The notes beneath the pieces were generated by a model, which ran no database searches, was not told the DNA's origin, and saw nothing but the letters and a program-made list of their open reading frames with translations. Positions 8,327 to 14,699 of a stretch of DNA of 22,245 bases are shown in pieces. The stretch's first letter is position 1. Each line of letters begins with the position of its first letter. Source of the DNA: an uncultured Bacteroidota bacterium (GTDB lineage: Bacteria; Bacteroidota; Bacteroidia; Chitinophagales; Chitinophagaceae); assembly GCA_903825095.1 (NCBI GenBank), contig CAIJZF010000388.1:1-22245 (forward strand). The letters are read 5' to 3'. Both the position numbers and the translations under genes were made by a program.

Positions 8327-8609
8327 AATATGTGCGGGTTTGTGTTAGCTCTTTTTCTGTGATAATGATTTCTTCTTCTAATGAATCAATTACTATAACC
8401 TGTTTATTAACATTGTTAGTTAGTATATGTTGACCTTCTTTTAACAAGAAAATATTATATTTTAAACTATCAATTTCTTTTTTTTCTTTAGCGTATTTGT
8501 CTACGGTAGGGGTTGTGGGTTTGAAATAAGCTAAGAGTATTAACCATAATAAAAGTATCCCACCTATAATAAGGCGGGATAACTTTACTTTAATTATTTT
8601 ATCTTTCAT
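8250..8609 (-). CDS. Single-pass membrane protein with coiled coil, candidate inner-membrane spanin
   Basis: The 119-residue product has a short basic cytoplasmic N-terminus (KDKIIKVKLSR), one transmembrane helix (about 12-29) and a periplasmic coiled coil (about 38-100). It ends with SNTELEQFFTNRYQ. This is the topology of Rz-type i-spanins and also resembles small phage proteins of Bacteroidota. The last 77 bases overlap the start of the next gene in a different frame, and the start overlaps the stop of the upstream gene by one base (TAATG). I infer a role in host-envelope disruption. The call rests on topology and overlap, not on a recognised family. Confidence 0.6.
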   Translation of the reverse strand: MKDKIIKVKLSRLIIGGILLLWLILLAYFKPTTPTVDKYAKEKKEIDSLKYNIFLLKEGQHILTNNVNKQVIVIDSLEEEIIITEKELTQTRTYYGNKIKDLTSASNTELEQFFTNRYQ

Positions 8610-9511
8610 TATACTTCTACTTCTCTACCAGCAGCACGTTTCAAATCATCCATCATTGTTTTAGCGAATTTGAATTTGTCTTTTGCTAGTTTTAAAATAC
8701 CATCGATTTTAGCTTTATCGTCTTTATTTTTCTTAACGGATGCTAAAAATTGATTGAATTTAACTTTCTTTTCTTCAGGTGTACTACCTAATTCTTTAGC
8801 TGTTTCATCACTACCTGCTGCTTTTGATGCTTCTACATCTTCATCATCCATTGGTTCTGCTTTTGGAGCAGCTGATGGTTTAGCTTTAGGGGTTTTTTCT
8901 GTTTTAGATGGTTTTTCAGTTGCTTTTCTACCACGTTGACCAGCTTCTTTTCCTGTTATTTGGTTAGCAGCATCTTTTTCAATTGTGTTAGTAGCAATAT
9001 CACTGCTAAATTTAACTCCATCATCTTCTGCTTTCCCAGCTACTGTAGATAGTAAATCTTGTAATTTGATATTGTGGGTATTTAACAATTCTTTTTTAAG
9101 TGTAGGAACATATCCTTTTAATCTTCCGTCAGGTGTGATTGTTGGGTCAGCTTTAAGTGCCTCTAATGCAGCTTTTTCTGCAGTTGTTACTGCTTGTAAT
9201 TCACTTGTTTTACCTTGTCTTTCTAATTCACTTTTTAGCTGTTTAATACTAGCCATTTCGTTGATAGTTTCCTCATCGATTTGATATTTTTCAGCTAATT
9301 TTTTACGTTTTTCTCCTTCTTTAATATTTTGACCCGCAGTAGTTTTAATATTTGTAATGTTATTATCTTGTTTAAGATTCATTACTGATTTTTTATCTTC
9401 TGGGGTGTTATAGGGCATTGTAGTAGTTTCACCTTTTTTATTAGTTACTAATACATTCAATGCTTCGTTAATTTCTTCACGTATAATTTCAAGTAAACGA
9501 GTCTGTTTCAT
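8609..9511 (-). CDS. Tagged Lys/Ala-rich phage protein, candidate head-packaged protein (300 aa)
   Basis: I do not recognise a functional family. The N-terminus MKQTRLLEIIREEINEALN is one of the clearest tag-like helices in the window, with several (L/I)-x-E positions, and INE|M follows at 83-86. The middle is helical and charged. Residues 194-220 form a Lys/Pro/Ala/Thr-rich linker of the kind seen in DNA-binding or disordered proteins, followed by an acidic patch (221-226) and a basic C-terminal helix (about 245-295). It sits just upstream of the spanin-like pair and terminase, and its start follows a gap with TATTAATA nine bases from the ATG. A capsid-internal or DNA-associated structural protein is a reasonable inference. 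Confidence 0.6.
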   Translation of the reverse strand: MKQTRLLEIIREEINEALNVLVTNKKGETTTMPYNTPEDKKSVMNLKQDNNITNIKTTAGQNIKEGEKRKKLAEKYQIDEETINEMASIKQLKSELERQGKTSELQAVTTAEKAALEALKADPTITPDGRLKGYVPTLKKELLNTHNIKLQDLLSTVAGKAEDDGVKFSSDIATNTIEKDAANQITGKEAGQRGRKATEKPSKTEKTPKAKPSAAPKAEPMDDEDVEASKAAGSDETAKELGSTPEEKKVKFNQFLASVKKNKDDKAKIDGILKLAKDKFKFAKTMMDDLKRAAGREVEV

Positions 9512-9520
9512 ATTATATTT

Positions 9521-9528
9521 TATTAATA
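9521..9528 (-). promoter_or_regulatory. Late-promoter-like box TATTAATA
   Basis: TATTAATA lies in the 21-base gap between the kinase gene and the 300-residue gene, nine bases before the ATG at 9511. It differs from TATAAATA by one base and is palindromic. It is reported because it fits the pattern of similar boxes in the other gaps; alone it would be weak. Confidence 0.3.
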
Positions 9529-9532
9529 AATA

Positions 9533-10063
9533 TTAGAGGGACATTACTTGTTTAATTTTTTCTATTCTCTCCTCGGTAGTACCCGATAATTCAGTATAGT
9601 TACGAAGTTTGGATTTGTGTTTCAAGATTAGTTTTTGAATCTCTTTATCAACTTCCTTTCTATATTTAGCATCAATAGTACGAACACCATTATCCTCTAA
9701 CGGTACACCCTCAGATGAAACATAGAAAATATAATCATACTCACGTATTAAATGCGATACAGCATCATTTAGTGCATCGGCCATAAAGTATGGAATCGAC
9801 TTAGCTAAACGCGTAAAAGCCATTACATCAATTACTGTACGATCTGTAATAACATTTTCAGCAAATAATTCACTTGAACGTTCAGCAAAGAATATAATTT
9901 GACCTTTCAACGTAGAATCGGTATTTAATGGAATACCTAAATCACGTAAATATTTTGAACGCTCTGTTTTAAATTCATACCCCGCAAATTCAGGTAATTC
10001 TTTTAATGCATTAACTAATGTTGTTTTACCAACGCTCATTGTACCACAAAATCCTATTTTCAT
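9533..10063 (-). CDS. P-loop nucleoside/nucleotide kinase, NadR-like (AAA_28 type)
   Basis: The 176-residue product is a compact P-loop kinase. Walker A is GTMSVGKTT (7-15). A DR motif (ITDRTVIDV, 72-80) matches the substrate or lid region of nucleoside kinases, and DYIFYVSSEGVPLEDNGVR (110-128) with DAKYRKEVDKEI fits the AAA_28 family that includes the ribosylnicotinamide kinase domain of NadR. Phage members are often labelled dNMP or thymidylate kinase, so the substrate cannot be fixed from sequence. There is no N-terminal tag, unlike many neighbours, so it probably acts in the infected cell's cytoplasm. It follows the homing endonuclease by a 16-base gap and has no Shine-Dalgarno. The kinase call is strong; the NAD link is tentative. 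Confidence 0.8.
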   Translation of the reverse strand: MKIGFCGTMSVGKTTLVNALKELPEFAGYEFKTERSKYLRDLGIPLNTDSTLKGQIIFFAERSSELFAENVITDRTVIDVMAFTRLAKSIPYFMADALNDAVSHLIREYDYIFYVSSEGVPLEDNGVRTIDAKYRKEVDKEIQKLILKHKSKLRNYTELSGTTEERIEKIKQVMSL

Positions 10064-10079
10064 AACTTTAATATATTAA

Positions 10080-10733
10080 TTAATTTTTATATTTCCAAGT
10101 AAATCCATAAGCTGTTTTTTGTAAACCTTTACAACATTTACGAATTAGTGAAGAATCATAATTTAGTTCTTTTTTAATATCTATAAATCCATTCCATTCT
10201 TTTATAAAATCTCCATTTAAATTATATTGAATAACTGGTTTTTTTAGCTTAGAATAATCCATAGATTTCATTCTATTTAATTCTCTTTTTTCCCAATCAG
10301 TATTAGCTACTGCTCTTTCTTGTACTCCCGGTTTATTAGCTGCTATTTTACAGTTGATTTTTCTTTTTTCTATTATTTCTGGAAGTGATAGGTTGAATTT
10401 TTGGGAGATACTTTGTTTGGATTTAGTTTCTTGGGATTTAGGACCTCCTCCAGCATCATATATTTCACAAAATAAAATCTTTTCCCATCCATATATGTTA
10501 ATGTAATATTTTTTCCAGAATATTTCACGCATGTTTAATTGTTCTAGATTACATTCCTCTATAATTTCTTTTATATGATTTTCAAACCCATACCTATTAT
10601 ACGAATTTTTTAATTTAGGACCTATTCCATTATATCTTTTATGCCCTTCCCACCGTTTTTCTATATTAATTGATTGACCAATATATATTTTACCAGTGGG
10701 AGAGATTATTTTATATATTCCACTTTTATTCAT
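10080..10733 (-). CDS. GIY-YIG homing endonuclease with NUMOD-type DNA-binding repeats
   Basis: This is a 217-residue mobile endonuclease. The N-terminal GIY-YIG nuclease domain has GIY at 5-7, YIG at 17-19, the catalytic Arg27 (EKRWEGH) and Glu70 (NMREIFWKKYY). A NUMOD3-like segment follows (GGGPKSQETKSKQSISQK, 95-112). The C-terminus is NUMOD1-like (VIQYNLNGDFIKEWNGFIDI at 167-186, ending TAYGFTWKY), the usual DNA-recognition module of such enzymes. It looks intact and is even more AT-rich than its neighbours, consistent with transfer. It is wedged between the FAD dehydrogenase, whose stop it overlaps by eight bases, and the kinase. No intron or inteff-like feature flanks it, so it is a free-standing homing gene. 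Its cutting site is unknown. Confidence 0.9.
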   Translation of the reverse strand: MNKSGIYKIISPTGKIYIGQSINIEKRWEGHKRYNGIGPKLKNSYNRYGFENHIKEIIEECNLEQLNMREIFWKKYYINIYGWEKILFCEIYDAGGGPKSQETKSKQSISQKFNLSLPEIIEKRKINCKIAANKPGVQERAVANTDWEKRELNRMKSMDYSKLKKPVIQYNLNGDFIKEWNGFIDIKKELNYDSSLIRKCCKGLQKTAYGFTWKYKN

Positions 10734-12066
10734 TTTCTAATAAATATTCTGAAATAAAAATACCTTGACTACCCGCTACCGTTATACCACGAGCACTTAA
10801 AGCATCACCCGCAAAATGAACATTTGGATATTCCAATAAAGATAAATTTTTATAATTCACAAGTGGTTCTGGGGATAGATATTTGACTTCACCTATATAG
10901 ATCCCCCAATCATCTTGTAAGGTTGGAAATACTTTTTTCATATCTTGGATAAAATTCCAAACATATTTAAAGTATCCTTCAAATGAAGATTCAACTACAT
11001 GAGCTAAAGTATCAACTCCTATCTGATGGCAAGGCATAGAATTTCCTTCAGATGTTAATGATGGATTTCTTGAAGGTGAATAATACATTCCTTTACCATT
11101 TACTTGACATTTTTTAATAACATTTCTTGACCATTCAAAAGGATTTTCAATCCCTGTAACTTCCATTAAGATACCAAAGTTGGTCATGTTATTAGTTTTA
11201 GAAGGATCTTTATATGCATGTCCGTTAAAAGTTACATCTCCATAAGTTATTTCAGGAGCAACATATGCAGCATTATTGTTTGTACAGAATGAACGTAATG
11301 AAACACCTTCATTATCAAATTTTCTATATAACTTAAAGTCATATGAAATGTCAATTAGTTTTTGGAAGTGTTCTTGTGGTGCTTCAAATCGAACTCCAAT
11401 TTGTACTGATTTAGGTTCATCTGGGAGTTCGTATTTGTTTGCTAATTGTTGAGCAAAGTCAATACCCGATTTACCTACTGCAAAAATAAGTTCGTCATAT
11501 GATACTTCAAAATCAGGGAATCCTTGTTCAATGATAGTCTCTTGATTTACTTCTTTAACCAACATTGAATTTGAATCAAATTCTATATATGTTACTTTAG
11601 CTTCCCAATGGAATTGTACACCTTTAGACACTAAATAATCGTACCAATTTTTAGCAATTTCAGATAAATAATCTGTACCTACGTGCCATACTGGGAATAA
11701 ACGTAAGCCGAAATATGGTTTAATAAAATCAGGTTCTTCATGTGGATCAGAACACTGTACTTCTTCAGGTTTAGGGTGGAAACGTTTGAAATTAGTAATC
11801 ACTTGATCCATCAATTCCATTGCTTTTTCCTCACCTGTGTATTTTGATAATTGACCTCCAATTGCTGTGTGGTAAGTTAATTTACCATCAGACCAACCTC
11901 CAGCACCTAAGAAACCTGTCATTACTTCTTCAGGTAAACGTTGGTATGGATCTTTACCCATATCAATAATTGTGATTAATTCTCCAGGATAACCATTATC
12001 CACTAATTTTGTTGCAGCATTGACACCGGCAACGCCTGCTCCTACTATTACTATTTTCTTGTCCAT
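10726..12066 (-). CDS. FAD-dependent dehydrogenase, COG2509-like
   Basis: The 446-residue product is a soluble flavoprotein, unusual in a phage. A Rossmann FAD site opens the protein (VIVGAGVAGVNAA, 6-18; GxGxxG at 9-14), with Asp35 ending the second strand to hold the adenine ribose. Family-like blocks are GGWSDGKLTYHTAIGG (56-71), AVGKSGID, QIGVRFEAP, a central SFC segment (the family's usual FCMCPGG appears changed to FCTNNNA) and the C-terminal FAD-binding VHFAGDALSARGITVAGS. The electron donor, acceptor and physiological role are unknown even for cellular members. The gene starts just after a strong intrinsic terminator, so it may be transcribed separately from the upstream cluster. It has no N-terminal tag. 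It is a likely host-derived metabolic gene. Flavoenzyme: sure; COG2509: likely. Confidence 0.85.
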   Translation of the reverse strand: MDKKIVIVGAGVAGVNAATKLVDNGYPGELITIIDMGKDPYQRLPEEVMTGFLGAGGWSDGKLTYHTAIGGQLSKYTGEEKAMELMDQVITNFKRFHPKPEEVQCSDPHEEPDFIKPYFGLRLFPVWHVGTDYLSEIAKNWYDYLVSKGVQFHWEAKVTYIEFDSNSMLVKEVNQETIIEQGFPDFEVSYDELIFAVGKSGIDFAQQLANKYELPDEPKSVQIGVRFEAPQEHFQKLIDISYDFKLYRKFDNEGVSLRSFCTNNNAAYVAPEITYGDVTFNGHAYKDPSKTNNMTNFGILMEVTGIENPFEWSRNVIKKCQVNGKGMYYSPSRNPSLTSEGNSMPCHQIGVDTLAHVVESSFEGYFKYVWNFIQDMKKVFPTLQDDWGIYIGEVKYLSPEPLVNYKNLSLLEYPNVHFAGDALSARGITVAGSQGIFISEYLLENE

Positions 12067-12091
12067 AATCTATTTTATGTTTTGAATATAC

Positions 12092-12125
12092 AAAAAAAAG
12101 TAGCCCAATCCAAAGATCGGGCTAC
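12092..12125 (-). terminator. Strong intrinsic terminator after the tagged-gene cluster
   Basis: On the minus strand GTAGCCCGAT (12125-12116) pairs with ATTGGGCTAC (12109-12100), giving ten base pairs including one G-T, around a six-base loop. Eight Ts follow at once (12099-12092). This is a textbook Rho-independent terminator oriented to stop transcription leaving the cluster that ends at 12179. It separates that cluster from the FAD dehydrogenase gene. Confidence 0.9.
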
Positions 12126-12147
12126 AACTCCAAATATTTTTTTAATC

Positions 12148-12168
12148 GAACAGGCTATAGATCTGTTC
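12148..12168. other. Second hairpin in the same intergenic gap
   Basis: GAACAG (12148-12153) and CTGTTC (12163-12168) form a six-base-pair stem with a nine-base loop just downstream of the 116-residue gene. On the minus strand it is not followed by a T run, so it is not an obvious terminator for the genes here. It may protect the 3' end of the transcript or be chance. The remainder of the 112-base gap (12067-12178) holds the terminator above and AT-rich DNA with no recognised promoter. Confidence 0.35.
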
Positions 12169-12178
12169 TATATGTTTT

Positions 12179-12529
12179 TTATTTTACAAATCCCTTTACA
12201 TTTTTCAATGTATCTTGTGCTTTGGATAGTTCAGGGTTGTTTTTAATATTTCTTTTACTAATAGCACCACCAATAGCTGCTTTAATTTTATTAGCTATAA
12301 ATTCAGGTGTATTTTCAAGGTGTGGTTTAAGAAACACATCAATAGCATGTTGCATTCCTTGAACATCTCCCATATAGTTATCTGCAATTTGAAGAATGTT
12401 TTGTTTATTGTTGTTTAAAAACATCACAGCATCCTCTAAAGTCTCAATGGATGATGTTTCATCTCCTTCTTCGTTTAAAGCACGTTTAAGTTCCTCTTTT
12501 ACTAATTCTTTTAAATTATCTAATTTCAT
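12179..12529 (-). CDS. Tagged small helical phage protein (116 aa), unknown function
   Basis: The function is not recognised. The product begins MKLDNLKELVKEELKRALNEE, the clearest tag-like amphipathic helix in the window, with LVKE and LNE|E sites. An acidic, Ser/Thr-rich joint follows, then a compact all-helical domain (about 28-116). A longer reading frame extends upstream, but the ATG at 12529 is chosen because it forms an ATGA overlap with the stop of the preceding gene and begins exactly at the tag. This is the last gene before the terminator at 12092-12125. A packaged head protein is inferred from the tag alone. Confidence 0.65.
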   Translation of the reverse strand: MKLDNLKELVKEELKRALNEEGDETSSIETLEDAVMFLNNNKQNILQIADNYMGDVQGMQHAIDVFLKPHLENTPEFIANKIKAAIGGAISKRNIKNNPELSKAQDTLKNVKGFVK

Positions 12530-12789
12530 GATTTGTGTATCTTTAACTTTAGTTTTCCTGTTCCTTTTATTACACGATGCCATTCGTGTCTTGGTATAAA
12601 TATACGTTCTTTTAGGGAGGTAGGCAAGCAATTATCTAATTGAAGTTGCCAATCTGTATCTTCTAGGATTTCAACTGTTCTAGCTTCATCATCGCGATGC
12701 CATAGTAGTTCAATTGGGTCTATATTTTCGTTGAATTCACGAATAATATATTTGTCGGTAACTTCTATATCGTTATACGGTTTTGTCAT
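12526..12789 (-). CDS. Small cupin-like phage protein (87 aa)
   Basis: The 87-residue product resembles a small beta-barrel family common in T4-like phages: ELLWHRDDEARTVEI (27-41), DWQLQLDN (46-53), then LPTSLKERIFIPRHEWHRVIKGTGKL (55-80). His31 and His71 within these strands suggest a cupin-type metal site. I recall the family by pattern, not by a named function. The start at 12789 is preferred to an upstream GTG because it removes a hydrophobic leader that is merely the preceding gene read in another frame. The gene overlaps its upstream neighbour by 17 bases and its downstream neighbour by four (ATGA). It has no N-terminal tag, so it may act in the cytoplasm. Confidence 0.65.
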   Translation of the reverse strand: MTKPYNDIEVTDKYIIREFNENIDPIELLWHRDDEARTVEILEDTDWQLQLDNCLPTSLKERIFIPRHEWHRVIKGTGKLKLKIHKS

Positions 12790-13198
12790 CTGTAATAGGA
12801 CCTCCAACAACCCAAGCATCACAAGTTCGAGCAGCAGCACATTTAAATTTAAGCATTCTACAATATCCTAATTTTCCAGCTTTAATAACGTCAAATGGAT
12901 CTTCTGTACCTTCGTCATCACCTATTCCTTTAGCTATACAATCTAAAGTTTTTGTTGTAACATCAAATGCAGCACAATTACCACAACGTGAAGTTTGAGA
13001 TTCTTCTACTGAATCAAGCTGCCACATATCTGCTTTAGCTTGCCAAAATTTATCATTTGGTTCGTTTGGATTTAATGGACCATATCCATATTCATTGATT
13101 GCTTTTTGTCTATTTTGCAAGTTCAACTCTATGTTTTGAGTTGGAATAGGACATTTATTTGATTCAGCTTCGCTTAGTATGTCAATTAGTCTAATCAT
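12773..13198 (-). CDS. Tagged Cys-rich phage protein, probable metal-binding (141 aa)
   Basis: The tag MIRLIDILSE|AES contains a near-ideal prohead-protease site (ILSE|A). The body carries the conserved blocks INEYGYGPLNPNEPND (34-49) and RCGNCAAFD (71-79). Seven cysteines (16, 72, 75, 87, 113, 120, 126) include one CxxC and a spaced C-x6-C-x5-C group, so it could bind zinc or an iron-sulfur cluster; annotations of relatives as iron-sulfur proteins exist in my memory but I cannot check them. The ATG at 13198 is chosen over an upstream codon because it makes an ATGA overlap with the preceding stop and starts at the tag. The function is unknown. Confidence 0.7.
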   Translation of the reverse strand: MIRLIDILSEAESNKCPIPTQNIELNLQNRQKAINEYGYGPLNPNEPNDKFWQAKADMWQLDSVEESQTSRCGNCAAFDVTTKTLDCIAKGIGDDEGTEDPFDVIKAGKLGYCRMLKFKCAAARTCDAWVVGGPITDDKTV

Positions 13199-13839
13199 TT
13201 TGTTTTTCCCCATTTTTTACCTTTACCAGGTGTTTTACATTGAGCTGCTGTAGGTCGACATGAAGGATATTTTGAGCGTTTTTCTCCTTTTTCTCTACCA
13301 CATGCTTTATATCCTGTTATTTCACCATCTTTTCTAATCGGTGAATTGCAATCTACCCATCCACCTTTTTTACCAGGTGCACCTTTACGTTTAAACCAAG
13401 TACGGAGTGTTTCTTTAACTTTTTCAAGAATTAATTCTTCTGTAACTTTAGAAAATCCGGATCCATAAGGGGCAGCTTTACCTGATTGGGGGTCATTTGT
13501 TTCTTTAATACCTTTCCAAATGTTACCTTTACGACATCTAACTACAGCACCAGATTTGTAAGCCGATGGTTTATCAAACTTACGATCAGCAATACGTAAA
13601 CATCTGTCACGTTTGCTTTTTTCTTCAAATATTTGGTTGTATCTAAATTCAAAATTATCAAGTAGTTTATTTAATTGAGATATTATAAGTTGTTCTTCTT
13701 GTATTGTGGTAGATGATTTTACAGCTTCTAAAAACATAGGAACTATATTAGATAATACCCATTTATCTGGGGGGTTATTATCTAGTATATAACGTGTTAT
13801 ATTATCTAAACGTTTTCCTACTTTAGTTAATGGAGTCAT
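13195..13839 (-). CDS. Phage protein with C-terminal DUF5872-like domain (214 aa)
   Basis: The C-terminal region (about 152-214) has a basic, Cys-containing domain: GGWVDCNSPIR (159-169), GYKACGREKGEKRSKYPSCR (176-195) and AAQCKTPGKGK. This matches the DUF5872 pattern as I remember it. A central block, KPSAYKSGAVVRCRKGNIWK (90-109), is another piece I recall from uncultured phages. The N-terminal 75 residues are helical. The high Lys/Arg content suggests nucleic-acid or capsid-interior binding. Cys164, 180, 194 and 201 may hold a metal. It overlaps the genes on each side by four bases (ATGA), in a run of small conserved genes. It lacks the N-terminal tag. Confidence 0.7.
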   Translation of the reverse strand: MTPLTKVGKRLDNITRYILDNNPPDKWVLSNIVPMFLEAVKSSTTIQEEQLIISQLNKLLDNFEFRYNQIFEEKSKRDRCLRIADRKFDKPSAYKSGAVVRCRKGNIWKGIKETNDPQSGKAAPYGSGFSKVTEELILEKVKETLRTWFKRKGAPGKKGGWVDCNSPIRKDGEITGYKACGREKGEKRSKYPSCRPTAAQCKTPGKGKKWGKTK

Positions 13840-14009
13840 TTTTGATACTTTTGTCTTTCTTTTTCAAATAATTCGTCGTCTTGTAAAATAGTATTTAAAC
13901 GATTACATTCATCCAAAAATGCTTGTACTTTTGGAGATATAATTGTTGAATCTTCTTTTAATGTTCTTTTAGATTCAAGTTTTTCTAAATATTTTTCTAT
14001 AGGTCCCAT
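13836..14009 (-). CDS. Very small phage protein (57 aa), unknown function
   Basis: The product is a short, charged helical protein beginning MGPIEKYLEKLESKRTLKED. Its opening resembles the tag-like helices of neighbouring genes, with LEK and LES in place of a perfect (L/I)-x-E. The ATG at 14009 is favoured over an upstream TTG, since a TTG start would overlap the previous gene. The stop overlaps the next start (ATGA). No family is recognised; its reality rests on tight packing and the overlap. Confidence 0.5.
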   Translation of the reverse strand: MGPIEKYLEKLESKRTLKEDSTIISPKVQAFLDECNRLNTILQDDELFEKERQKYQK

Positions 14010-14023
14010 AATATTATATTTTT

Positions 14024-14698
14024 TCACCAAAAACCACTAAAAGAACCTTTTAATCCTAAAAGTTTGGCAAATCTGGGGAGTCTACATGACCAATATCGCG
14101 CACTGGTTTTTGGTTCTCCAGTACCACATTTGTGACGTGCAGCAAATGCTTTTCTAGCTTTTGGATTATTTATTTTAGCTGATAGGCCTGTTGTGTCTCC
14201 AAAACTAATTTTTTTAATTTTTTTAGTTTGAGGATTTTTTACATAAACATAGAATTTTTTAGATCCTCCACGTTTTGGTTTTCCAAGTGGTGGATTCTTT
14301 TTATCTTCAGCTTCTTCAAGCTCTTCATTTTCAAGTAAAAGTAGATCTAAAGGTACTTTAACACCTTCATATAAACCAAAGTTACCTAAATCAGTTTCCT
14401 CAAGAATTTGTTTATCATCTTCATTTACATGAATGATTTCACGTAAATACAATGAACGAGCTTCTGCCCATAAATTAAGGAACGATTCCGAACCATATCG
14501 GAACGTGTTTTCAGTAAGTGGGAGTTGTTTATCCACGTGGTATTGCAGATTCTCCGATAATATCTCCTTAGGTGCTACACTTTCGTTTAGCACAACACCA
14601 GGGTTACCTACGTTGTCACAGCTGTGGCAACCACAGTTGCAAGTATCTTTTTTCAAGTATACTTCTTTGATCAAATGTTTTAAACGTGATTTGTCCAT
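14024..14698 (-). CDS. Tagged Cys-containing phage structural protein (224 aa)
   Basis: The N-terminus MDKSRLKHLIKEVYLKK is tag-like and is followed at once by a cysteine cluster CNCGCHSC (20-27). The middle has several candidate protease sites: LNE|S (38-41), LSE|N (47-50) and LTE|N (61-64). A conserved-looking block follows, with GSESFLNLWAEARSLYLREI (69-88) and YEGVKVPLDLLL (110-121). The C-terminal domain (147-208) has KKFYVYVKN, ISFGDTTGLSAKINNPKA, FAARHKC and ARYWSCRLPRF, a pattern I know from marine T4-like phages without a known activity. The ATG at 14698 lies one base after the preceding stop. A structural or head-internal role is inferred from the tag and cut sites. Confidence 0.7.
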   Translation of the reverse strand: MDKSRLKHLIKEVYLKKDTCNCGCHSCDNVGNPGVVLNESVAPKEILSENLQYHVDKQLPLTENTFRYGSESFLNLWAEARSLYLREIIHVNEDDKQILEETDLGNFGLYEGVKVPLDLLLLENEELEEAEDKKNPPLGKPKRGGSKKFYVYVKNPQTKKIKKISFGDTTGLSAKINNPKARKAFAARHKCGTGEPKTSARYWSCRLPRFAKLLGLKGSFSGFW

Positions 14699-14699
14699 G

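Noticed and set aside
8754..9284. Plus-strand Ser/Ala/Leu-rich frames opposite the 300-residue gene
   Set aside because: Low-complexity composition is what results from reading the antisense of Lys/Glu/Ala-rich codons; no other support.
10720..10770. Possible hairpin at the start of the GIY-YIG gene like that of the HNH gene
   Set aside because: Only a seven-base all-A/T match was found, with the ATG in the loop rather than in the stem. Too weak in such AT-rich DNA.
12526..12840. Longer forms of several small genes (starts at 12631, 12840, 13213, 14030, 14719, 17165, 1574)
   Set aside because: The extra residues overlap neighbours or come from non-ATG codons. The downstream ATGs give TAATG/ATGA junctions and begin at family-like or tag-like N-termini.
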